Shown here piece by piece: positions 1 through 11,235 of a stretch of 64,000 bases of DNA. Every line of letters starts with the position of its first letter. Positions within the stretch are counted from its first letter, which is position 1. The position numbers and the translations under genes are program-made. The DNA lies in contig MCFL01000011.1 in the NCBI GenBank assembly GCA_002102555.1, forward strand, positions 434,001-498,000, in the 5' to 3' direction. Source of the DNA: Catenaria anguillulae PL171. Its lineage: Eukaryota > Blastocladiomycota > Blastocladiomycetes > Blastocladiales > Catenariaceae. The notes under the pieces are model-generated. The model was given only the letters and a program-made list of their open reading frames with translations. It was not told the DNA's origin and ran no database searches.

Positions 1-468
1 AAAGCGCTGACCAAGTGCCGACAAACCCGAGCCATCGCCACTCACAGATCGTGGATTCCCGATCGGGCAAAGGCCTTGGCGGCAGCGGCCGCAATGGCAG
101 TGGCAGGTTATGGCCGGGCCAAGGAGGGTGGGCATTTTTCAGTCGGCGGCAGGCACGTTACGATGATAGCACGACTCAGCGAGCCGTGATGCCATGCCCT
201 GGGTTTCCCTCATCCCTCATTCGAGCTTGCAAACGAAAGCTTGCAATTGCACTCGTCAAGCATGAGTGACATGAATGAAATCGTCCATGGTCTATTCCAC
301 TGACTGCACCCACGGCATTTGAATCCTGTCCATCGCCTCCGTCGCCCATTCCCACCTTGCATGTCTTGGGTCCCATCTTCGTTCGGCTCCCTTGACTCCA
401 TTCGTCACTCTCGTTGTCTGTCACACATCCACAAGTTCAGAAAACCTTGATTCGCAATCATCGGCAAC
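1..468. other. upstream region, no gene seen
   Basis: No open frame here resembles a known protein and no RNA gene was recognised. It is probably the promoter and 5' UTR of the oxidoreductase that starts at 469, and perhaps the flank of a gene outside the window. Confidence 0.4.
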
Positions 469-2148
469 ATGGTCACACCCACCGCCACACAGCCCAAGCG
501 GGTCGCCATCATTGGCTCGGGTCTCGCAGGTATCACCATGGCCTACCTGCTCACCCACCCAGATACGACAGCTGCCGCAAACACCTACTTTGATGTCACC
601 ATTTACGAAGCCGCACCGACCGTCGGCATGGATTCCCACGGCATGGATGTCCCCTGCGGTTGCGACCAGTGTGCTGCAGAGCGCTCGCGCTCGCCGTCTC
701 CGGTTTCCTCGCCGACGATGACCAGTCCCCAAGGGTCCGGTCAAGTCGGCCACGTGCAACAGCGGATGGACTCGCCTTTCAGGATGTTTATCGACACCTA
801 CTACGGCACGCTGGTGTCCATGTACAAGCACTTGGGAATCCCATTCGCCCGCGCCAACCTCGATGTGTGCTTTGCGCGCCTTGCTCCATCGTCCACACTT
901 GGCGGCAACTTGCAACCTGCCGAGGTCATCTTCTCGGACAAGTTTTACTCGCTCGGATCCCGCATTTTGCGCATTCCTTCGGTCCTTCTCCGGCCCTGGA
1001 CGCAATGGTCCACGTTCCGGCTGTACCTGGACCGCAAACGATTCATTTCCACTGCACGTCGCCTGCGCACGGCCCGCCAACTGCCCTCCATCCAATGCAC
1101 CCTGGGCGAATACCTGACACGTGAGGGCTACTCTGACCTGTTCATCTACGACCACCTTGTCCCTGTTCTCTCTGTGTACATGTCTGCCAAGCACGACCGG
1201 ATCCTGGCCATGCCCGCCGCCACCATCCTCGACGTGTACGGCCGCCCAGAGTCGCACGTCGGATGGTGCACCGTGACCGATGGCATTGCCACCGTGTGCC
1301 GCGAGCTGCTCAAGTACCTGCCCAAGAGCAAGCAGCGCTGGGGCACCAAAATTGTCCCATCGAGCGCACGCCCGAAAACACCTATCTGGTGTACCCGGAA
1401 TCGCAGCAACATCCCGATACTTACGACCTTGTGATTCTTGCCACGCCCGCGTCCGTGTCGATGCGCCTCATCTCACGGCCGCCTCGACCGTCCCACACGC
1501 CACGGACCTCGTCAAGCATCTGGCGCACTTTACGTACGAGCCCGTGTCAGTCGTTGTCCACTCGGACACATCCATTCTCGTTCCGGGCCACTCGCGCGGA
1601 CTCACCATGCTTATACACGCGACGACACCGAAGCCACCACCTCGGTCAACCACTTGCGCACACTTCCCGCGCACTGCCCGCCACTCTTGCAAACAACCAA
1701 CCCCCTCAGTGCCATTGACCCGGCCAAAATCCAGGGCAAGTTTGATTTCCCGCGCGCGCGCCTCACGCTTGACACGGAACGCGCACTCGATGCCGTGTAC
1801 AAGTTGCAAGGCATGGGCAATCTCTTCATCATTGGCGCGCCCATGTTTCCTGGCGTGCCGCTGCTCGAAGGATGCGTGGCGAGCGCCGTGGATGTTGCGG
1901 GCAGGTTGGGCGTGCAGCGCCCGTGGAAGGTGAGTGATGGCGAGTACATTGGGTATCAAGAGGGAAGGCAAGGCGGGTCGATTGTGGAAGCGTTTTTGCG
2001 CGGCGAACTCACGTACTGTGACCCGGCCGGGTCGAGGTATGCCACGGGCGAGCAGCGTGGGCCGCGTGGGTGGACAAAGTGGGGCGCGGTGGCGGCCGTC
2101 CTTGTAGGGGTTGTTGGTGCGGTTGCGTACAAGGTGATTGAGGTGTGA
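469..2148 (+). CDS. FAD/NAD(P)-dependent amine-oxidase-like oxidoreductase, frameshifted
   Basis: The N-terminus has a Rossmann dinucleotide-binding motif (VAIIGSGLAGITMAYLL, residues 11-27) followed by an acidic strand end (DVTIYEAA), as in flavin-containing amine oxidases and the COG2907 NAD/FAD-binding family. The middle has TYDLVILATPA, the usual second FAD-contact motif. The C-terminus is a hydrophobic segment (AVAAVLVGVVGAVAYKVI) that suggests a membrane tail anchor. The frame is broken three times: near 1356-1358, between about 1440 and 1500, and near 1600-1620. Each shift is what loss of one base would give; at the first, adding one C to the CCC run restores KIVPIERTPENTYLV. No introns are evident. 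Family is secure; substrate is unknown. The breaks are probably assembly errors, but pseudogenisation cannot be excluded. Confidence 0.75.
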
Positions 2149-2479
2149 GATGCGCATGTTTTGTCACTTGCTCGAGTTTGCGTTTTTTGCAGTATTCTTT
2201 CCCTTCCCGTTTGCTCCATTCCCGCGCTCTCTCTGCTTGCGTGAGCAGCCCGCAGCAGTTTGTATTCAAAGTACAACATGGCGCAAAATTTACATTTGAT
2301 TGAAGAACACACACAACCTCCACTTTCGCTCGAACGAAAGCAACCCTAAAATGACAGAACCGACACAAGGAATATCACAAGCCAAAAGAAACGCCAAAGA
2401 AAAAAAATGGAGAAAGAGTACGGCTAGTCAAGAATGATGAATACAACACAACTTAATGAGCAAGGGATACCCGAACGCA
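2149..2479. other. convergent 3' intergenic region
   Basis: Lies between the stop codons of the oxidoreductase (+) and the Zn2Cys6 factor (-). It is A-rich around 2340-2450, as expected of 3' UTRs. No other gene was seen. Confidence 0.5.
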
Positions 2480-5400
2480 CTATCCCGTCATCCAAAAATC
2501 GGGCGGCATCTGCATCTGCGACCACAGCGCGTGATCCGAGACCTGCGACGGCTGTGTGGCCATGACGCCATCAAACATGAATCCAACTACAGGCGTTGGC
2601 CCACAATGATGCCCTTGTCCTTGCCCTGCCCTGGCGCTTGGTGCACACCCGATGCATTTGCTTGCGGGTGTTGTTGTGCCAGTCCGGCTTGCTGCTGCTG
2701 CTGCGTATGGTGCTGATGGGCCACGGCAGCGGCAGCGGCGGCCGCGGCCATGGCGCTTGCCACGTCGTTGACAGTGGCATTGTTGGTTGACGATTGGGCG
2801 GTCGAGCTGCCCGACGCGGATGCCAAGGCAAGGCCCGCGGCGGCCGCGGTCGCCATGGTTGGCGATTGCAGGGCAGAAGGGGGTTGGATGCGGTCATGGG
2901 GGGAGTGCCTGCTGCGCTTTGTGTACCCGTCGCAGATGAGGATTGCTGCAAGTGGGGTGGGAGCGTTTGGATTGGAGATTGAGGGTTGGTCGCCGGATTA
3001 TTAGAGAAGGGAGACGAGGACGTTGCCGAGGTAAACAGTTGCACATTGGATAGAGATGTGTTGGTTGGCGTGCCTAGGCTTGATCCATTGGACTGAACAA
3101 TGTATTGTTGCTGCTGCTGCGTCTGTTGCTGGTACTGCGTTGGGGTGGGCGGATTGTGCACATGCATTGGCTGTTGTGTGCTGAAGATGAATCGGCGGCG
3201 GGTGATGCTGCTGTTGCTGATGCGGTTGCGGCGGCAAATGCACAACGATTGGCTGTGGTTGCGAAGTTCCACTGACGCCTTGACTGTGGCCCAAAGACGA
3301 CGACAACTGCGACCACGCTTGCGACGGCGGTGGCGGTAACTGTGGAGGCGTTCGGCGCGTACTGCGCCTGCACTTGCCCGCTGCCCGATAACAACTGACC
3401 AAATGCCGCATGTGACAGAATCGTGTTGGGCGAACCCAGGTCATGCTGCTGCCCTGGATGTGCCAGCGCCGCCAGATTCACGGCCGTTGCCCCATGCATC
3501 AGTCCCATGCCACCCATTCCGCCATTCAACCCAAACCCGCCAGCTGCTGCAGCCGCAACTGCCGGGTAGTCCACGGCGGCAACGGCTCAGCCCTCACCTT
3601 TTCCAAGGCTGCCCGACACAGCGGCGTGTACTGGGCAATGAGTGGCCACGAAAACTCGAGCTCGGTCATGTACTCGATGGTTTGCGCAAGGTACTCGCAC
3701 ATCTCGTGATGCGCCGTGAGCACGGTGCGCCCGTTGCGCCACACGAGGTACACGGCAGAGACCATCACGTTGAGCGCATGGACAATGGTGAATGTGAGGC
3801 CCGTAGCACGCCGCGCTCGCGCGCAGACCGCAGGATCAGCAGCAGGGCCTTGACAGTCGTCATGCACACGGTGGTGACTTGCGAGAGTGGTGGCGAGCCC
3901 GCGGTGCCATCTGGGTGCGTGGCGAGCAACGAAAGGAATGGGCGATACAAGAGAGGACCGTGTAGTAGTAGTTGGCGTTGACGAGCAACGTAAAGGGCGA
4001 ATGCTCGGCAGGTGGGCCTTGGAACTTGAATCGGAGATGTCCAGGGAGTGCCGCCAACCATCCTTCCAACAAGGTCGACAGGGCCTGCAACTCTCCCGGC
4101 CGTGGAAACGCCCGTACGCGATTGATACTCGAGCTAATGCGTCCCTGAATATGCGCCAATCGAATCAAGACGGAATAATCCTTTGCATGCCTGGGCGCAG
4201 AGTACGCCGGATCGGCATCGGCAATGGCACCGCACAATCCTCCTCGCGAATCGCCACGGGCCTGCCGAGCGCCATGGCCAACATGCGATCAACCACGTAG
4301 CAGCACCACCACACCACATGTGCACGGCGCACTTGCTCGCCCTTGAACTGCTCGTGAATCGGCAACCTGCCCAGATCCACATGCAGACCCACGTCTTGCG
4401 CGACGCGAATGGCGGCGCCCGCGAGCGACCATGACGAGCCTGCGCCGTCGCCTGCGAGGGCCATGGCCAGCATGAGCAGGCCGCATGACCGCGACAGCGA
4501 CGGCGACACGGTGAACACGCGCGGTAAAAGCAACTTGGCTTTTTCAATGTGTATGGACGGGTGGATAAAGTCGGCGGTACGTGGGCGGCCCATGCGTACG
4601 TACCAGAGCGAGCACATGCCAAAGAATGCTTGCACTTCAAAGTAAAAGTTACGTTCGGCGCATTTTGCGAGGTATAGAGTGACCTGGCCCTCCTCGAGAA
4701 CCGGGAAGAGTCTGGGAACACGTGCGCACAGGAAATGGTGATTGGGCGGATGTAAGCATGATCACTCGAGCGAGCAGTAGTAGGTGCGTACGGTCGAAGG
4801 TATTCAAAGTAAAAGTTGATGAGCAACTCTTGCTGCGGTTGTGGTGGGAGCTCCTCGGGATTTAAGTTGTTGAAGCCCGTCGTCGGCACCGGCATGGAGC
4901 ACAGTGGCACATTTTCGGGTTTGTCAGCGATGAGCGAGCCGAATCGATAAAAGTCTGGAAAGTCGTCGCGAAGAAAGTGGGCGCCATTCCTGACAGCAAT
5001 ACTAGCTTGAGTACAGGGAAATGTCGCAACATGAAAAGGAAACGTCAAGAGTAGACGCACGATCGGCCCAAGTTGCGCAAGTGCATCAAGTCGCCCGTCA
5101 CAGGATCCAGGTAAATGCGATGCAAGATGGTCTGTGTGGCAGCATCCATCTCTTGGTCCGTCGGCACTCGGAACGGATCCGTCGGGGTGCCAAACCCGAG
5201 CGCCTCGGGCGTTGGTGCCGCGGCCATGGCATTGACGTGCGCGTGCATGCCGGCCATGGTTGTTGGTGCAATGGCTGCCGCAGGCACGCCGTTGACAGTC
5301 GTCATTCCAGCTGTCAACACGATCGTCAGAATACAAGTGTCAAGCGCTGGTGACAGACGAGAATGACGTACCATCCTCGGCAGGATCAATCACGGGCATC

Positions 5401-5881
5401 TTTCGCGGCGGCCCGCGCCGTTTGGGCGGTGTGTATGAGCACGGAAAGTTGGATTCGACGCAGTATGAGCACGCAGGTCGTTGGCCATCGCACTTGATCT
5501 GCCGGACAGGTATGCCACAGCGGCCGTAAGCACTTTTGTGCGCAACCTGTGATGTAAAAACAACGGAATGCATACCTTCTTCTTGCGGCATACGGAACAC
5601 GCCTGTGCAATCCTGCTTCTGGACGCTTGCTGACTTGTGCGTGCGCGCTTCGAGGCCGGCGGCTGCGACCCATCATTGGGCTCGTCGTCAAGGTCGTCAT
5701 TGTCGTCGGCGTCGTGCTGGTTGTGATGTTGCAAGAAAGATGCACTGTCGGAATGGTTGCTGGCTGCGGCTGCGTGAGCGGCCAGGGCAGCAAGCGGGTC
5801 ACCGAGGGCCGGCGGATGAGCAGAGGCAGCCGAGGATGGGTGCGGTTGCAGAGGTTGCAATTGGTCGATTGGTTGTGTCAT
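2480..5881 (-). CDS. Zn2Cys6 fungal-type transcription factor
   Basis: A nuclear DNA-binding regulator. The start (5881) opens MTQPIDQLQPL, followed by an acidic, Ala/His-rich region and a basic stretch (SKRARTSQQASRSR). The binuclear zinc cluster reads ACSVCRKKK then IKCDGQRPACSYC, split by a 77-nt intron (5499-5575), followed by NFPCSY and the linker PPKRRGPPRK. The middle (about 3900-4650) matches the fungal_trans regulatory domain (SWSLAGAAIRVAQDVGLHVDL, then VVDRMLAMALGRP). The C-terminus is Gln/Ala/Pro-rich and seems to end SDHALWSQMQMPPDFWMTG at 2480. Another intron ends just before the AGMTTVNG segment (about 5313-5372). Several frame changes in the 3' half (near 3565, 3340, 3190, 2860 and 2600) lack good splice sites and look like indels. 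Target genes cannot be told. Confidence 0.8.
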
Positions 5882-7359
5882 TGCGCGCGGAAAACGATTA
5901 ACGGAAACCGATTCGAGAGACAGATTAGCGATTGATGTGAGGTGGAGCTGCAAGGAACGCATGTCAGTGTAAAGGTTAGTTGGTTGATGGATACAATACG
6001 GCCAGCCATCCACCTGTTTGTCTCGCATCGATATTGATGTGGATAGTGTGGCATAACGGTGACCCAGTTGAGCACGGAAAAATAGAAGAGCCTATTGATC
6101 CGTTGGTCCTTGGGTCAAGTTGGGTGCACAACACTGAGGGATTGAGCAGCGACATTGCCGATAAGACCCACCCTGGACTCCGGACTCTGGACGCGAGCTA
6201 CGGCCGTCACCCAGATCCAATTAAGCACGCCCGGAGTGGAGTGCGAGGATGCGAGCGAAAGGCAATACACGAGAAACCGTGAAATGGACCGGCGGGCGGT
6301 GCAGGGCGGGTCCAGGGTGGCGGCGGTGACGGTCGTCGAGGCAGGGTGGTGGGCGTGTGGTGACGGGATCTGGACGTGACGAATGGACATACATTGAAAT
6401 CACAAATATAGAGCGTTCGGTTCGGGAATCGCTACATAATGCCCGTCATTTCCTCATCACATGAGAGAGCTAAGAAACCGGGTCGGCAACCTCGGGGGTT
6501 CTCAAGGGTATAAGGGCAAGGGCAGCCCCGTTAATGAGCGGGTAAAGATCCGCTGCTTCCGACCCCTCGGCCGATCCTGCGGTGCAAAATCACCTGGCTA
6601 TGACGCAACCGAGCGGTTTGACTTGGTTTGACCGCTTTATCGGCTGACTTATGGGGCTGGGCGGACCCGCTGATTGGCCCGGGCCATCAGCAGTGCACAG
6701 CCGCTCTCGATTGCGCCGGATCCTTCAGACACCACCATGTGGTGGCAGCGGCTATATTTTGACCTGATGGGCCAAGACATCAAGCCCCGTCACGGAACAC
6801 GCCAACGCCAGCCCGAAAGATCGAACCAGGACTTGGAACGCGAGGCGGAGCCACCCAGACGACAGGAGCAATTGGCGGCAGCCGGTGGCCCACGGTAGCA
6901 ATGCGTGCATTGGCATGGTATGTACGTAGTCAGCAGGAGGGTCATCGAGACAAAGAAGAAAATGTAATTGTAATGCAAGTTTGACGAGCAACGCAGGGGT
7001 AGGGGACTTCTCATTTCTTGACAAGAACACGCAAAGAATCGAATTGTGAAAGGGAACAAGTGCCAAAACGGACACGGTATGACATGCCACGAGACGGTGG
7101 CGAAGGGAAGGAGGAAAGCGCAACGGTAAAGAGAAGAGATGGCAACGGCATCTGCCGCGTCCCAAGGTAGCGGGAGGGCGAAGCGAATCTGCGTGATCGT
7201 GTATAGGGAGGGGGTGTCAGATGATGGAAATGGAGAGCTAGTAGGTTGAGGAAAACTGAGCAAGTGAAGGAGAGAACGGTCGTGCAAGATGGCGAGGAAA
7301 AGAAAGGGCGGAAAAGATGAGTATTGTACAAATGAAGCGGAAAAAAAATGCACTGTGAC
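5882..7359. other. long intergenic region (5' of Zn2Cys6 factor, 3' of C2H2 factor)
   Basis: About 1.5 kb between two minus-strand genes. It should hold the Zn2Cys6 promoter and the C2H2 3' UTR. A 74-codon open frame at 6674-6898 (+) has no recognisable similarity and was not called. No RNA gene was seen. Confidence 0.4.
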
Positions 7360-9590
7360 TCACAAACTCCCGCCGGAAAGTGACGACTTTCGTGGCGGAG
7401 CAGACACGGTGCGCGGCGGCGGTGGCCCGTTGACATCCAACACAACCCCACTCATGATCGATAAACTGCTGCCCACGTCGGATCCGCCTGCATTGGTACT
7501 CGTGGAGCTCGCGCCAGCCTCTTCGGCCGCGCCGCTCAAAAGCCGATCCAGAGTATCCTTGCCCATAACGACATTCACCTCCATGGGATCGCCCACGGCC
7601 TCGGCACCCAGCAACATCCTTTCGAGGGTATCCTGGGACTTTGTGGACCGAATCGACGACCGATGCACCAGCCCACTACCCCATTCCTCGAGCTGGTACT
7701 CGGCTTGACCATGCGCTCGAGTGTGTCCGATGACATGAGCGCCGACCTCGGTGCGCCGGGAAAGTATGGCACATAGCCCAACCCATCGGCATCCTCGGTG
7801 CCCTCGTGCGCCTCTTGCGCCTGCAGCTGCGAGTTGTGCTCATTCATGAGCCGCTCGAGCGTGTCGCGGCCAATCATGGCCGCACCGCTCACTGTGTTGA
7901 GCTCCCACACTTGGTCCATGGTGAGCGTAGAGCCCGAGGCCGACGCGTCTTGGAGCATGCGTTCGAGCGTGGCCCGGCCTGCTTGCACTTCCGACAAGGA
8001 AATGCCGCCCGATTCGCCCATGGTGATGTCGCCCGACCCGGATCCCGACATGGGGTCGTCGCGGTCGAGTGAAAAGTGGTCAAAGTTGTTGAGCGCCGCG
8101 TAGTCATCGTTGGGCATGCCGTTGACATAGGTTTGCGCTTGCGCGGTGGAGGGTGCATGGGCAGCCATGTTTGACGGCGACGGGATGGAAATCAGCTGGA
8201 AGGCGTCGACCAGGGCATTTGTGTTGGGCGACACGGCCAGTGGGAGTTGGGGCGGCAGCACAGAGGGAAGAGGCTGAACGCTGGGCGAAACTGACGACTG
8301 CGCGTATGCCATGGTCGGGTTGAGGTACGGCGACGTGGACCCACCCGTGGCGCCACCTGCAGACACGTTGGTGCCCGGAATCGTGCCCGTGAATGGCGCC
8401 ATGGCCGACGGCGACACTTGCAAGCCCATGGCTGCGGCCTTGACGGGGTCAAAGCTGGGCGAGACGGCTTGCGTGGCAGGGTCAAGGCCGTTGCCGCGAT
8501 AGTATACCTCGCAGTCTGGGTCGGACCGCACGTGCCGCTGGAGAGCATCGTGGCGGCAGAACCGGTGCCCGCAGCGCAGGCAACGGAAGGGCTTGTTGTT
8601 GTCGTGAATGGCCATCATGTGGCGCTTGAGGTCGTGGGCGCGCGAAAAGGCCTTGTCGCACTTGTCACAGGGGAAGGGCCGTTCGCCATTGTGCGTGCGC
8701 TGCAAGTTCAAGAGTGGCGTTTGTGAGCCGTCAAATCCGCAAGAGAGAGTGGGACACCAGAGTCACAAACGTACAATGTGTTGCCTCAAATTGAACGGCC
8801 TATCAAATGCCTTGCCACACCCGGGGTGGTCACAGACATACTTTTTCTCGAGCGGCTTTGCCTTGCGTGCGCCAGTCGACGTGGCCGACCCACGCCTTAG
8901 ACCAGCACCAGTGGCCTGCCCATGTGCCGCAGCATCCATGTTGGGCGACACTGGCCCATATCCGGGTGATACTGGCGCGTACATTGGGCTGACGGGCCCA
9001 TAGCTTGGAGAAACGGCCGCGGCGCCAAACATGGGCGACACGGCACCAAAGTTGGGCGATGTGGCGGCAAATGCAGGCGACACGGAGCCTGCGGCAGCGG
9101 CCATGACGGCACTGGGCGACGTGGGGCGGGCGTACGGGGACGTTTGCGCGCGCGCAGCGCCCGTCACGGATTGGGCAGACCCGCGGCGAGAACGCGAGGC
9201 GCCCGTGGTTGGTGGCGCCGCGACGCCAATGGAAGTCGACCGGAGCGGCAGTTCGTTGAGATTATCGGAAGGAATGGTTGGCACGGCAATGGACAGCGGA
9301 CCGGCATTGGCTGCAGCGGCTGCGTTGCGAAAGTGAACGGCGGCGAGGGTGGCTTGATGCATGCCGAGGTGGTCGGCCGACGGGGCCACGGGCGGAGCCA
9401 TGCCCATGGACACTTGCTGCTGCAGAGGGAGGACCTGGGCGGCGAGCTGGTCGAGCTCGGCCATGTGGCGGTCAAGCGACGGATGCGTAATGTTGATATC
9501 GGGCGCGGGCGGCAGCAGCGAATTGCTGGCAAAGGCGCCGCCGGGGGCGGTGGATGAGGGCGGGTACATGCCCGTTGCCGTTGACTGCAT
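7360..9590 (-). CDS. C2H2 zinc-finger protein with SP-rich and DTLERML repeats
   Basis: A probable nuclear regulator. Exon 1 is 9590-8775; a 75-nt intron (8700-8774) falls inside finger 1; exon 2 starts at 8699. Finger 1 is CDHPGCGKAFDRPFNLRQH plus IRTH, finger 2 is CDKCDKAFSRAHDLKRH, and finger 3 is CLRCGHRFCRHDALQRH. The linker NGERPFP is the classical inter-finger linker. Before the fingers lies a run of Ser-Pro pairs (8935-9150) such as SYGPVSPMYAPVSPGYGPVSP, and a basic stretch KAKPLEKK. After the fingers come five copies of a short motif (S/G-x-D/A-T-L-E/D-R-M/L) at about 7965, 7857, 7719, 7625 and 7548. The frame changes once near 7670, in a way that fits one missing base; copies 4 and 5 lie beyond it. 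The repeat's function is unknown. Confidence 0.8.
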
Positions 9591-11235
9591 GGTGGAATGA
9601 CAGAGTCCGGGGCGATGTGCGATGGCTGTGGAATGCGAAAGCGAGGGACGGCCGCGGAAGAGGAAGACGTGTGCGCCTTGGCGTTACGGCGGAGCTGGTG
9701 TGTAAGGACTGAACGGACGTCAGCGGAGCGTCAGGGTCGGGGGGAGATGGAGCGGTGGACCGTGCTCGGTTAACGTTGGGTTTAAATTTGCAGCTGCAGA
9801 GTAACGATGCAGTGTGTCAGTGCGTTCACTTTCATGTGTTATGTTAACACTTTCTTCAATGAGGGAGAGGACGGGGGTGGGCGGCGCTCATCCACAAATT
9901 GGTGTGATGACCGTGAACCATGTTCAAAATCGAGCGGCGCAGCGGTGGAACATCATCCAATGCTCGCGTGCCGACGACATCTCAACCTCGCCTCTTCCTC
10001 TTGCCCAGGCTCTCTGTGTAGCTGGGTATGTATGTACGATTGAGAAGAAAAATGACTGCAATAAATGCGTACCGTTGGAAAGTTGGAAAGGTGCGGGATG
10101 GTTTGGGAAACTCCTTGTGATTTCAATCGGGACCAGCTACGGTATGCATCTGAAGAGTGGGGTTCGGTGCATCTATGTCTTCCCATGTGAGATTCGTGAA
10201 GAACGCTTGACTCGGCTCGCACAGTCCTGAGGACGAGACTGCACTTGATGGTGGGACTGTGGGTGAGCCGGTTGAGCTAGGTTTGGTTGGCGAATTTGTC
10301 GTCAAGCGCCGGTCAGCCCTGATGGTTGTAGGTAAGCAATCTTGGAGCTTGCCTGAACCCAAGGGACTCGCGAGCGACCTGAGAGATTTTATGTTTATGA
10401 AAGGTGCATGCATGCTTGTGGGAATCACTGTCCCATCCAAGGTGTTGGTGAAAACCTCCGCGCCCGGCGGCCGTTTTCTGACACACAAACTCGTCCTACC
10501 AACCTGTTGTCATGTGCGTATGAACAACACGATCACATTCCAAGACAGGCTTCTCATTTCCGAGCCTGAATGAATCACTGGGCAACTGGTGTGTCGGACT
10601 GGTGGTGCACTTGTCAGCGGCCGTTGCGTGCTGGAACCTGGTGCTGGCTCTTGCTCACAAAAGAACGCGAGACGCGTCGCCGGCCGCAGCAGGCCATGCG
10701 TGGCTTGCGGTGCTGCGGACTTCAAGGAGGTCGCCTGTCGTACCGAAATGGACAGAGGTGGTGAGTTCTTGGTACATACTATTACCCACTTTACAATGCA
10801 GTCTTCAACTCCAGCGAGCGAGGATGTTGCGCTGTTGCTTGCATCAAGGCCAAGTTTGCTGAGCGACACTGTTGTTCCTTGCCGAAGCCGAAGCTGAGGG
10901 TGAGGGAGCAAGAGAAGCATCATGCGCCAAAAAGTGTTGATATTGGTAAATTCTATGCGAAGGAAACGACAAAATCATGGATGAAGCCAAACGGCGGGAA
11001 ACATGTACATCGTCAAAAAGATCAGGCTAGCAGCAGGCAAAGAGAGGACGATTGGGAAAGGAACTGGCCAAGGAAGATGGACACGAAAACAAGAATTGAA
11101 TGGACAGCGGATTGTAGGAGGAATCTGCTTGCACGAAGGAGGTAGCCATGAGAGACACAAGGAAGGACAAAAAAAAGAGTCGGATTTCGGTCAGATACGG
11201 TCAAGGACGTCATCGAGGTCCTCTTCAACCTAAAG
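9591..11235. other. intergenic region, no supported gene
   Basis: About 1.6 kb between the C2H2 start and the EFR3 stop, less GC-rich than neighbouring exons. Minus-strand open frames at 10123-10488 and 10510-10923 show no recognisable domain or clear splice pattern, so neither was called. The part next to 9590 should contain the C2H2 promoter. Confidence 0.4.

Noticed and set aside
6674-6898. A 74-codon plus-strand open frame in a long intergenic region
   Set aside because: No known similarity, weak start context and no splice pattern; composition gives no support for coding.
10123-10923. Two minus-strand open frames that might be exons of one gene
   Set aside because: No domain recognised, no good GT-AG join in frame, and lower GC than real exons nearby.
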